A stretch of DNA of 39,077 nucleotides from Bryobacterales bacterium. GTDB taxonomy: Bacteria; Acidobacteriota; Terriglobia; Bryobacterales; UBA6623. The notes below the pieces were generated by a model. It was not told the origin of the DNA, did not search any database, and saw only the letters and a program-made list of their open reading frames with translations. This document shows positions 1 to 8,887 of this stretch, piece after piece (position 1 is the stretch's first letter; the number at the start of each line of letters is the position of its first letter). A program made the position numbers and the translations under genes. The stretch spans positions 1 to 39,077 of the forward strand of contig JAPPMC010000151.1 in assembly GCA_028819235.1 (NCBI GenBank). The letters are read 5' to 3'.

Positions 1-33
1 GGCTCACCCAAGGGAGCGTTCCCCTGTCTCTGA

Positions 34-267
34 CCAAGCACTTGGCGAACTCCAGGCATGGAGGCCCTCCGGATGTGGACCTGGAACGCCGCGTACCTGA
101 CGTTCGACGAAGACATCAAGGGGTCCCTCGAGCCGGGCAAGCTCGCCGACTTCATTGTGGTCGACCGGGACGTCCTCACGTGCTCGGACGCGGAGTTTCG
201 CGACACGCGCGTGTTGGCCACGTTCTTGGGAGGGCGGGAAGTCTACCGGCGGGTCCCTTCCCTGTAG
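34..267 (+). pseudogene. 3' remnant of amidohydrolase (imidazolonepropionase/YtcJ-like metal-dependent hydrolase)
   Basis: The frame from about position 34 to the stop at 265-267 encodes the typical C-terminal end of an exported amidohydrolase: the helix MEALRMWTWNAAYLTF, the segment KGSLEPGKLADFIVVDRD, and the closing strand RVLATFLGGREVYR. These are the segments after the metal-binding barrel; no metal ligands are present here. A family member is usually 400-600 residues, so most of the gene would lie upstream of the window. However, this frame has a TGA at 31-33, and neither other frame in bases 1-57 reads as convincing amidohydrolase sequence. The gene is therefore either frameshifted or broken at this point, or only a fragment. 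The family call is strong; the pseudogene status is an inference from one in-frame stop close to the window edge. A product from ATG 58 alone (69 residues) would not be an enzyme. Confidence 0.5.
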
Positions 268-961
268 GGCAGGGCGAGGCGGTCGCACCCTCTCAGGCGA
301 GCGTTCCGGTAGCGCCGGCCATCTCGCGGGCCTCGGCGAGCGGGAACATGGGGAAGCTGCCGAGTCCGAGTTCGTGCCCCCGGATGCGGATGATGCGCCT
401 CTGGAGCCAGCTTCGGGCGCCGGAGGGTCGGACCAGAAAACAACGTCCCTAGCCGTCGCAGTGCATTCCTGGCGGCGCGCTCCGGATAGAGGTCGGACCG
501 AGGCACTCGGCGGGATGCAGGCTGCGAGATTCGTGGGGTCAGACGACCGCCACTGACACCGTGCACAATCCGAATGGCCAGGGGAAAATGGCGTACGGCG
601 AGACGTGGCGATTCCTTGAGCTCACGTCAATAAGGAAATCAGTTTTGCAGGCGATCTGATCTGGTACCAGCATGGACGCCCCGCCACGAGATGTGAGGGA
701 AGACTGTGCGTCTCTTTTCCAATCGGACGTCAGGGGGCTGGAACGCCTGGCCGTCAGCATATCGGGATCCTAGACCGCCAAGCGCCGCTCCGCAAAGGGT
801 TAGGCGGGGACGAGATCAACGAACTGACTGAGGATCGAGCGGAGCGGACGTCCCAGAAGATCGGCGAACGAGGAGATCCAAGTGGCCGACGAAAACAAAC
901 CGGGCCAAGTGCTTCCAGCCGGTCCGTCTCCGATTCTTTCAGACGCCAGCCGCCGGAGCGC
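268..961. other. gene-poor intergenic stretch, nothing recognised
   Basis: There are 694 bases between the amidohydrolase remnant and the stop of the alpha/beta hydrolase. The open frames here (for example 539-760 on -, 155-556 on +) are short, lack recognisable motifs and are rich in Arg/Pro/Ser as expected of chance frames in GC-rich DNA. No tRNA arm, strong hairpin or repeat was seen. Bases 590-660 are slightly AT-richer than their surroundings. The region may be decayed coding sequence continuing from the broken amidohydrolase. Confidence 0.5.
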
Positions 962-1804
962 TCAGGACGTGTGTTTCGCCAAGAACTCTCGGAGATGGAC
1001 GGTCAGGATCTCCGGTTGATCGATCGGGATCAGAGTCCGGCTGTCGTCGACCCACACCAATTGCGAGTTGTCGAAGTGCTCAACCAGTCGCTTGGCGTGG
1101 GCGGGAGGCATCAGCTTGTCCTCCCGTGCCCAGACGATGAGCACTGGTCCGCGGAACGAGCGCTGTTGCTTGGCCCACTTGATCAACAGCTTCTTCTTCG
1201 GCACGTTCCGGAGGTACTTGTTCAGGTCGCGACGAACCTTCGGATTGTGGCGCGCTGGATCGATCCAGCTCATGAAGATGTCGTCCGGAACCCCTCTCTT
1301 CGACATACCGCCGAAGACAAAGGGAAGATGTCGGATCCAAGAAGCCCGTAGCAATTGGACGGAGATGAAAGTGCCGCCTGGCAGGGCGGCGTTGACGCAC
1401 AGCAGCCGCCCGGGCAGGCCAGGTGGGTAATTGTCGAAGGCTTCGCAGGAGACTAGCACGAGGCTCGCGACACGATCGGAACCTCCAGGGCTGACAACGA
1501 GCTGTGCGCCACCCCAATCGTTGCAAACGAGTGTGACGTTGTTCAAATCGAGATCCGCAAGGAACGTGGCCATCATGGTCGCTATTGATTCGAGGGAGAG
1601 ATCGGCATCATCCGGCATCGGCGTGTGGTGTGCGCCGAACGGGAGCTCCGGGACGATGCAGCGGTAGCGATCCCGCAAGCCGTCGACGACCCCGTCCCAC
1701 AGGCTCCCGTTCATCAAGACTCCGTGCAGCAGCACTACGACGGGTCCGGCACCTCCAGTGTCCGTGTAAGGCAAGCCGGCAGTCGTAGGTAGATGACGTC
1801 GCAC
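962..1804 (-). CDS. alpha/beta-fold hydrolase (haloalkane dehalogenase/epoxide hydrolase-like), catalytic His not evident
   Basis: The 280-residue protein has the alpha/beta hydrolase layout: oxyanion-hole segment VVVLLHG near residue 23-28, nucleophile elbow VCNDWGGA with Asp96 as the likely nucleophile (as in haloalkane dehalogenases and epoxide hydrolases), and an acid in VLIVWARED at about residue 229. The C-terminal block where the catalytic His sits in most relatives (usually GHF.P.DQPE) reads SRTLIPIDQPE, so the His is replaced. The substrate cannot be deduced. Translation starts at GTG 1804, preceded by GAGGGAGAGG about 7 bases upstream, a good ribosome site. A perfect 7-bp inverted repeat lies 28-45 bases upstream of the start. 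It stands alone: no operon partner is visible on either side. Confidence 0.85.
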   Translation of the reverse strand: MRRHLPTTAGLPYTDTGGAGPVVVLLHGVLMNGSLWDGVVDGLRDRYRCIVPELPFGAHHTPMPDDADLSLESIATMMATFLADLDLNNVTLVCNDWGGAQLVVSPGGSDRVASLVLVSCEAFDNYPPGLPGRLLCVNAALPGGTFISVQLLRASWIRHLPFVFGGMSKRGVPDDIFMSWIDPARHNPKVRRDLNKYLRNVPKKKLLIKWAKQQRSFRGPVLIVWAREDKLMPPAHAKRLVEHFDNSQLVWVDDSRTLIPIDQPEILTVHLREFLAKHTS

Positions 1805-2230
1805 GTGGAATCCTCTCCCTCAGTCGGGTGTCAAGACGGGTTCGTCTTGGGCGTAGTTTCTTGTCGATCCCGTCCTCCCCAAGGGTGAAGCGTACAAGAC
1901 CGGGCGGGCACCGGCCCGCGCCGATCGCCCGGATCGTCCCTGCGCTCGTTCACGGCGATGGCCCATTCCAGCACTGCACGATTGCCGTAGCGAGCCCTCC
2001 GCGCCGTCTTGGCCTGGCTGCGCTAGATGCGTCGCAGCGTGTCGAACGCGTCAGCTCTGGCGATCGAGGGAACGATGAGCGCCCCGAGGCGCGGGAAGGC
2101 GGAGATTTCTGGGTTCGCCCACTATCGCTGGCCTAGCTTGGTACTGCGCCACTCAGGCTGCCTCTGCTCCAGCACCCTCGCCGCCGACGCGAATGTAGGC
2201 GTCCGCTGGATTCGGCGCTTCTCGCCGATC
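1805..2230. other. intergenic region between hydrolase start and thiC stop
   Basis: This 426-base gap lies between the hydrolase start and the end of thiC, both on the minus strand. Apart from the inverted repeat at 1832-1849 nothing is recognisable. An open frame on + (1828-2136) has no motif and no convincing ribosome site. It should hold the promoter of the hydrolase gene. Confidence 0.4.
1832..1849 (-). promoter_or_regulatory. inverted repeat in the leader of the alpha/beta hydrolase gene
   Basis: CAAGACG and CGTCTTG form a perfect 7-bp stem around a GGTT tetraloop (read on +), centred about 36 bases upstream of the hydrolase start. It may be an operator half-site pair or an RNA hairpin in the 5' leader. 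There is no T-run on either side to make it a standard intrinsic terminator. The function is inferred from position only. Confidence 0.3.
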
Positions 2231-3673
<1,443 letters not shown>

Positions 3674-3761
3674 TCATTATCTCATTGCGACCCCCCGGAT
3701 GCAGCCGGGGCCGGCCACGGAAGCAGGCCCGTTGAACCTTGAGGCCAAGTGAGCGATAGTA

Positions 3762-4733
3762 ATGGGCTTCCCCGAGACCATGCGCGTCCGCATCCTGCAC
3801 CACGACCGCTGCTTCGACGGGGCGTGTTCTGCGGCGCTCTTCGGCAGCTACGTGCGGCACTCGCTGGCACCGCGCGCAGAGATCGCTTTCCGTGGACTGC
3901 TCCACCGGGCCAACCAGCTCTTCGACGAGGAAGACTTCGACGGGGACTTGAACGCAATCGTCGACTTCAAGTACTCCCCGTCGAAACGCGTGTCCTGGTG
4001 GTTCGACCACCACCAGAGTGCCTTCCTGAGCCCCGAGGACGAGGAGAACTACCGCAACGAACGCTCAGGCACTAAGTTCTTTGATCCGGGGTACCGGTCC
4101 TGCACCAAGTTCATCGCCGACATCCTGTCGTCGAGGTTCAGCTTCGACTGCAGCCATATGTCCGATCTGATCCACTGGGCAGACATCCTCGACGGCGCGC
4201 AGTACGAGAGCGCCCGGGCTGCCATCGAGATGAAGGAACCTGCCCTGCAGCTCAACCTCGTGATCGAGTCGGCAGTCCCGAACGCCACGGGCAACATCAT
4301 TCCGCTGCTGGAGCACGAACCGCTGGACGAAATTGTCCGGCGTCCCGAGTTCGCGAGCCGGTTCGAGCGGCTGTTCGAGGCTCATCTGCGGACCATCGAC
4401 ACGATCCGTGAACGAACCGTCTGCCGCAACGGCGTCGTCTTCTTCGACTTGGTGGGCACCGGCCTGCGCGGATACAACAAGTTCGTGCCGTACTTCCTGC
4501 ATCCGGAGAGTGTGTACACGGTCTCGCTGTTGGACGGGGGCTTCCGGGCCAAGGTCTCGGTCGGCTCGAACCCGTGGGCCACCCGGTCCCCGGACCGAAA
4601 CCTTGCTGATCTCTGCGAGCGGTACGGGGGGGGTGGGCATCCGCGCGTCGGGGCTATCAGCTTCCCGCCGGACGCGTTCGGGACGGCACGGTCGGCCGCC
4701 ATGGAAATCGTCGAGACGCTCTCGAGCTCTTGA
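3762..4733 (+). CDS. DHH family phosphoesterase
   Basis: The 323-residue protein has the DHH phosphoesterase pattern. An N-terminal ILHHDRCFDGACSAALF corresponds to the first metal-binding motif (HxDxDG-like). Near residue 80 the DHH signature occurs in WWFDHHQS. The C-terminal DHHA1 glycine motif is GGGGHPR. Relatives include NrnA/pAp phosphatase, oligoribonucleases and archaeal DHH exonucleases, so hydrolysis of a phosphodiester or short oligonucleotide is likely; the actual substrate is unknown. Two starts are possible: ATG 3762, used here, or ATG 3780 (MRVRILHH), which is closer to where the domain begins. Neither has a strong ribosome site. It is divergent from thiC and convergent with lpxI, 22 bases apart, so it is probably a single-gene transcript. 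Confidence 0.85.
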   Translation: MGFPETMRVRILHHDRCFDGACSAALFGSYVRHSLAPRAEIAFRGLLHRANQLFDEEDFDGDLNAIVDFKYSPSKRVSWWFDHHQSAFLSPEDEENYRNERSGTKFFDPGYRSCTKFIADILSSRFSFDCSHMSDLIHWADILDGAQYESARAAIEMKEPALQLNLVIESAVPNATGNIIPLLEHEPLDEIVRRPEFASRFERLFEAHLRTIDTIRERTVCRNGVVFFDLVGTGLRGYNKFVPYFLHPESVYTVSLLDGGFRAKVSVGSNPWATRSPDRNLADLCERYGGGGHPRVGAISFPPDAFGTARSAAMEIVETLSSS

Positions 4734-4755
4734 ATCGGGCTGTTCGGGGCGAGGC

Positions 4756-5583
4756 TTAGCCGGGCTTGGTGATGCCCACGCTGTCCATCCCGACCACGGA
4801 CACTCCGGCCCGGTCCGCGTGAGCCATTACGCGCGGCTTGTCCAGAAGCAGCGTCCGGCCGGCGTCAACAGCTACGGCCGTGGCATTTGCGGAACGCATC
4901 GCACGGATCGTCCGCGGCCCGATGACCGGCACATCGAAACGCATGTCCTGATTCGGCTTCGCAACCTTGACGAGCGTGAGACGGCGGCCGTTGGCGATTG
5001 AAGCGGCCCGCTCCAGGACCGCGTCAGTGCCTTCCATGGCTTCGACCGCAACGCACGCCTGGTCGCAGATAGCAACGCTCTGCCCGATATCGTGCGCCGC
5101 CAGCGCGCGGGCTATCTCGCTCCCGTAGCGGATGTCCTTCCTCTCGGCCCTTGAAGGCGACCGGCGACCGTTCGCGCCTGCTCGCGCCAAGCTGTCCGTC
5201 AGGAAATACGTCGAGTCGAGGATGCGTATGCCTTCGCCCTCCAATACACCAGCGACGGCGCCCAGCAACGAGTCAGTGTTCTTGCGACGGAGCGCATTGA
5301 GCACCTTCAGCAGCCTCCAGTCCGGACGGATCGCCGAGTATATCTGCCGGTGCTGGATGCGGCCGTTCATCACCGCCTCCGTCACTCCTTGGGAGCGCAG
5401 CGCCCGAATTAGCTTAGAGAGTTCGCCCAGGGAGACCCACTTGCAACCGTCCGCAAGACACTCGACCTCCGGAGAGGCCTCCTCCCTAACGGCCACGGCG
5501 AAGATGGTATGCCCGAGCGCCCGCGCGGCGCGCAGCGTCAGCAGCGGAAATTCCCCGCCGCCCGCGATGAGACCGTAAGTCAA
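4756..5583 (-). CDS. lpxI: UDP-2,3-diacylglucosamine pyrophosphatase LpxI
   Basis: LpxI hydrolyses UDP-2,3-diacylglucosamine to lipid X in lipid A synthesis and replaces LpxH in many bacteria. The 275-residue sequence begins MTYGLIAGGGEFPLL, the family's Rossmann-like start, and continues with KLIRALRSQGVTEAVMNGRI and the C-terminal domain containing KPNQDMRFDVPVIGPRTI and VAVDAGRTLLLDK, which carries the conserved acidic residues of the catalytic half. Length is normal. Its ATG overlaps the lpxA stop by four bases (5580-5583), so the two genes are translationally coupled. The gene order fabZ-lpxA-lpxI is the usual one except that lpxD and lpxB are not adjacent. It ends 22 bases from the convergent DHH gene. 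Confidence 0.95.
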   Translation of the reverse strand: MTYGLIAGGGEFPLLTLRAARALGHTIFAVAVREEASPEVECLADGCKWVSLGELSKLIRALRSQGVTEAVMNGRIQHRQIYSAIRPDWRLLKVLNALRRKNTDSLLGAVAGVLEGEGIRILDSTYFLTDSLARAGANGRRSPSRAERKDIRYGSEIARALAAHDIGQSVAICDQACVAVEAMEGTDAVLERAASIANGRRLTLVKVAKPNQDMRFDVPVIGPRTIRAMRSANATAVAVDAGRTLLLDKPRVMAHADRAGVSVVGMDSVGITKPG

Positions 5584-6356
5584 TGCACGAAGCCCCGCTC
5601 GGATTGGCCGACGAATTCCCGCAGACGGCGGACGCCCGGCGAACCAGCAAGCTCGTCCTCCATGCGCGCCATTGCCTGCTCCGTGTTCAGCCCGGACTTC
5701 GTCAGGATTCGGAATGCCTTGTGCAGCGCATCGATTTCGGCGGACGCGAACTCGCGGCGCCTCAGGCCGATCCTGTTGACGCCGACCGTACGTGCGCTCC
5801 GCTCGCTGACCACGACCGCATAAGGCAGCACGTCCTGAGTGATCACGCTGAATCCCCCAACGTAGCTGTGCATCCCTACGCGGCAGTACTGGTGGACACC
5901 GCAGTGGGCCCCGACCACCCCGTAGTCTTCGATGGTCACGTGGCCGGCCAGCGTTGCGGCGTGGCCCAGGATGCAGCGGGAACCTATCGTGCAGTCGTGG
6001 GCGACGTGCGCGTAGGCTTGGAGCAGGTTTTCGTCACCGATGCGCGTCAGGCTGCCCCCGCCTTCGGTGCCTCGGTGAATCGTGCAGAACTCGCGAACCA
6101 AGTTCCTGTCACCGATCACGGTGCGGGAGGGCTCGCCCCGGTACTTGAGATCTTGCGGCGCGATGCCGACGGTGGAGTACGGCTGAAACTCGTTCCCTTC
6201 CCCGATTTCGGTGCGCCCGTCCACGTAGACATGGCCGACCAGGCGCGTACGTGGCCCAATACGGACATGCCCGCCCACAATGCAATAGGGCCCAACCTCA
6301 GCGCTGCTGTCGATGTTGGCCCCGGGGGCGACGATCGCCGTGGGGTGGGTCGCCAT
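5580..6356 (-). CDS. lpxA: acyl-ACP--UDP-N-acetylglucosamine O-acyltransferase LpxA
   Basis: LpxA carries out the first step of lipid A synthesis, moving a 3-hydroxyacyl chain from acyl-ACP to UDP-GlcNAc in the cytoplasm. The 258 residues (family about 260) start with IHPTAIV-like ATHPTAIVAPGA and form many left-handed beta-helix hexapeptide repeats. They include the family segments QDLKYRGEPS, AHVAHDCTIG, ATLAGHVTIEDYGVVGA and GVHQYCRVG with the conserved histidines, and a helical C-terminus beginning about residue 190. The ATG overlaps the fabZ stop by one base (TGATG), and the stop overlaps the lpxI start, so fabZ-lpxA-lpxI is one tightly coupled operon. Confidence 0.97.
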   Translation of the reverse strand: MATHPTAIVAPGANIDSSAEVGPYCIVGGHVRIGPRTRLVGHVYVDGRTEIGEGNEFQPYSTVGIAPQDLKYRGEPSRTVIGDRNLVREFCTIHRGTEGGGSLTRIGDENLLQAYAHVAHDCTIGSRCILGHAATLAGHVTIEDYGVVGAHCGVHQYCRVGMHSYVGGFSVITQDVLPYAVVVSERSARTVGVNRIGLRRREFASAEIDALHKAFRILTKSGLNTEQAMARMEDELAGSPGVRRLREFVGQSERGFVH

Positions 6357-6799
6357 CAGGCAGTCGCTGCAGGCTTGTCAGCGATGCTGCACATGAGCAC
6401 GGCCTGAGCGACCAGTCTCCCGGCCACGTAGGCGCGCCCTCCCATCTTGACCACTGGCCCGCGCCTTCGCAGGATCTCGAGTTCCATGCGCAACTGGTCA
6501 CCAGGCGTCACCGGGCTGCGAAAGCGGCACTGGTCAATGGACGTGAAGAGTACGACCTTGCGGTCCCGGTCCTTGATGGACGACAGTGCCAGCACGCCGC
6601 CGCACTGGGCCATGGCCTCCACGATCAGCACGCCGGGCATGATCGGATAGTCGGGGAAATGCCCCTGAAAGAACGGCTCGTTGGCAGAGACGTTCTTAAG
6701 CCCGACCACCTGCCCCTCGGACATCTCGACGATCCGGTCCACCAGCAGCATCGGGTAACGGTGAGGGAGGATTTTCCGAATCTGCGGAAGGTCGAGCAT
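6356..6799 (-). CDS. fabZ: 3-hydroxyacyl-ACP dehydratase FabZ
   Basis: FabZ dehydrates 3-hydroxyacyl-ACP in fatty acid elongation and competes with LpxA for the 3-hydroxyacyl-ACP pool. The 147-residue protein begins [21 protein letters not shown] and contains the hot-dog fold active site: the His of [12 protein letters not shown] and the Glu of VLIVEAMAQ. Start ATG 6799 was chosen because the family begins right there with the (I)xxILPHRYPFLLVD block; the same frame stays open far upstream but that part overlaps the EamA gene and reads as noise. No strong ribosome site was found. It is the first gene of the fabZ-lpxA-lpxI set, 95 bases downstream of the EamA gene on the same strand. Confidence 0.95.
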   Translation of the reverse strand: MLDLPQIRKILPHRYPMLLVDRIVEMSEGQVVGLKNVSANEPFFQGHFPDYPIMPGVLIVEAMAQCGGVLALSSIKDRDRKVVLFTSIDQCRFRSPVTPGDQLRMELEILRRRGPVVKMGGRAYVAGRLVAQAVLMCSIADKPAATA

Positions 6800-6894
6800 G
6801 GAACCGATCTGCGGCCGTCCGCCACCTTGGCGCGACCAAGAATACCATCGTAGACTCGCCGGCTGCGAGGACGCAGGCAGGCGTGCCGCCCACG

Positions 6895-7860
6895 TCATGA
6901 GACCCTTGCAAGGTCGCGCGCACCCTCCGACAGTTCCGTTCCTGCCGCTCGCCGCTCCAGTGCGACCAACAGGATTCCAAGGGCAACGCTCGCGACGCCC
7001 GCGAGCAGGCCGGTCGGCAGGTCCTCCCCTAAGATCAGCGCGCTGAAGACGACGCCGAACAGCGGCGTGGGGAACACGAACACAGACAGCAGCCCCGGAG
7101 AGTGGGCCTCGAGCAGCCGGATCCACATCACGAACGCGAAACCGACGACGGCAAGGGAGCAGTAGAGCCAAGAGAGCAGGGCTTCCAGCGTGAGGGGACC
7201 GACCATCAGCGGCTCCGCGGCTAGGGCGCAGGGCAGGAAGACGGGCAGCGAGAACCCGACCTGCCAAAAGATGGCGCGGACCGGGTGGATCCACTGCACC
7301 AAGCGCTGCGTGTACACCATGCGGGCTCCGATCAGCGCAGCGGTCGCCAAGGCGAGCACGTTGCCGAGCATCGGACGTGCGGCTACGGAAGGATCCGGAT
7401 CCGTCAGCATGACGACTGCGACGCCCCCGAACGAGAGCGCCAGACCGGCCGCCCGGCGAGGAGAAATCCGGTCTCCCGGCACGTAGAAGTGGGCGAGGGC
7501 ATTGATGAATACCGGGGCGGCGTTGAGCAGCACGGCGGCAAATCCTGCCGAGGTCCAATCCACGCTGAGATTCAGGAGGATGATCTGGATGCCGAACAAC
7601 ACTCCAAGCTTGGCCAACGGCCGCACCTCGGTCTCAAGCAGCCGCAGCCGCACACCGCCATAGCGGGCCCAAAGCCAGAGCACGGGCCAGCCCAGCAGCA
7701 TCCGCCAGAACGCGTTCCACACAGGGGGGAACGCCGACAAAGCGACCTTGATCCCGACGATGTTGAGCCCCCACATGGCCGAGATTAGCACCGCCCCCAC
7801 GGCCGCGCCTCGGCTGAGGCGGCTTGGTACGCTACCGCCCACGACGCCCAGCGTTGCCAC
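6895..7860 (-). CDS. EamA family (DMT superfamily) transporter, second of a tandem pair
   Basis: The 321-residue protein has the ten-helix, two-repeat architecture of EamA/RhaT permeases. Typical segments are [27 protein letters not shown] in the first repeat and [24 protein letters not shown] in the second. It probably exports or imports a metabolite across the inner membrane; the substrate is unknown. The start is GTG 7860, or a GTG six codons later, neither with a clear ribosome site; it overlaps the 3' end of the preceding EamA gene by up to 29 bases, which suggests translational coupling. Its partner is a paralogue of similar length and helix layout, so the pair arose by tandem duplication, and the two could form a heterodimer. 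Confidence 0.9.
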   Translation of the reverse strand: MATLGVVGGSVPSRLSRGAAVGAVLISAMWGLNIVGIKVALSAFPPVWNAFWRMLLGWPVLWLWARYGGVRLRLLETEVRPLAKLGVLFGIQIILLNLSVDWTSAGFAAVLLNAAPVFINALAHFYVPGDRISPRRAAGLALSFGGVAVVMLTDPDPSVAARPMLGNVLALATAALIGARMVYTQRLVQWIHPVRAIFWQVGFSLPVFLPCALAAEPLMVGPLTLEALLSWLYCSLAVVGFAFVMWIRLLEAHSPGLLSVFVFPTPLFGVVFSALILGEDLPTGLLAGVASVALGILLVALERRAAGTELSEGARDLARVS

Positions 7861-8764
7861 GACTGCCGGTGACGATCGCTATGCCCGCGGCGACAGCGGC
7901 GGCGCCAACAGCCAATCGGATGGTGATCCTCTCGCCGAACAGTGCAGCTGAGAGCAGCACACCGAAGACCGGCACCGTGAAGCCGTACATTGCGAGATCC
8001 CCGGCGCTGTAGTGTTGCAGGAGGCTGGTCCACACCACGAAGCAGAACCCGGCCACGACCACCGCCTGATACAGCATCGCAACTACTGGGCCAGCCGTGA
8101 GCGGCTGCACGAGCGGCTCCTCCAACACGGCGGCTACCCCCAGAAACAGGGGCAGCGAAGCCACCATTTGCCAGACGACGGGCCGCAGCGGACCCGTCCT
8201 GTTCACGAGGCGCTGAGTGTAGACGATCCGGGACGCCAGCAAGAGCGAAGAGGCCAGCATGAAGGCGTTGCCCAAGGCCGGGTCCGGGGCCAAGCCAGGT
8301 TCCGGCTGGCCCTGCAGGACGTGCACGATGCCCCCGAAGGCAACTGCAAGGCCCAGAAGCCGCCGAGGGGTGATGCGGTCATTCGGGACGTACCTGTGGC
8401 TGATCAGGTTCACGAATACGGGGTTGGTGTTGAGAAGGATCACGGCGTAGGCCGGCGACGTGTAGAAGACCGCCAGGTTGAACAGCGCAATCTGGGCTGT
8501 GAACAGGATGCCCAGCACGAGAAAGGGGCGGCCTTCACCGCGGGCCGGGAACAGCTGGTCGTTTCGCAGGATGCTCCACGCGGCAACCACCACCGACCCC
8601 AGTAGCATTCGCCAGAAGGCGCTCCAGAAAGGAGGGATGGCCACCAGGCCGAACTTGATCGAGACGATGTTGCCGCTCCAAAGGAAGCTGACCAACAGGG
8701 CGATCAGGCCCGCCCTTGCGGTAAGAGGCCGCGTGAGGTGCGCGCTTGCTTGGCGTGGGTCCAT
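7832..8764 (-). CDS. EamA family (DMT superfamily) transporter, first of a tandem pair
   Basis: This 310-residue inner-membrane permease contains two EamA repeats of about five helices each. The first begins ALLVSFLWSGNIVSIKFGLVAI; the second contains DLAMYGFTVPVFGVLLSAALFGE. The aligned positions in the neighbouring gene are clearly homologous (for example [20 protein letters not shown] there versus NTNPVFVNLISHRYVPNDRI here), proving a tandem duplication. The ATG has GGGGAG about 10 bases upstream. It lies 123 bases downstream of the FAD/Fe-S dehydrogenase gene on the same strand. The substrate is unknown; amino acid, nucleotide-sugar or drug-like export are all possible. Confidence 0.9.
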   Translation of the reverse strand: MDPRQASAHLTRPLTARAGLIALLVSFLWSGNIVSIKFGLVAIPPFWSAFWRMLLGSVVVAAWSILRNDQLFPARGEGRPFLVLGILFTAQIALFNLAVFYTSPAYAVILLNTNPVFVNLISHRYVPNDRITPRRLLGLAVAFGGIVHVLQGQPEPGLAPDPALGNAFMLASSLLLASRIVYTQRLVNRTGPLRPVVWQMVASLPLFLGVAAVLEEPLVQPLTAGPVVAMLYQAVVVAGFCFVVWTSLLQHYSAGDLAMYGFTVPVFGVLLSAALFGERITIRLAVGAAAVAAGIAIVTGSRGNAGRRGR

Positions 8765-8887
8765 CTAGCGTGTTCTCCCCACGGTAGCGCCTTGGCCTCG
8801 AAACCGTCAGCCCGAGCGGCGACTGGACGGGTGCCGCGACTCGGCAGCACCTTCTCCACTCCGGCGCCACCCAGATCAGCACGAAGA

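Noticed and set aside
539..760. 73-codon frame on the minus strand in the left gap
   Set aside because: No motif, no ribosome site and no neighbour to support it.
1805..1831. TTGACA on the minus strand just inside the hydrolase leader as a -35 box
   Set aside because: A -10 at the right distance would fall on the ribosome site and start codon (ATTCCA), which is not TATAAT-like.
6800..7558. N-terminal extension of the fabZ frame to 400 codons
   Set aside because: Antisense-type noise over the EamA gene; FabZ homology begins at [16 protein letters not shown].
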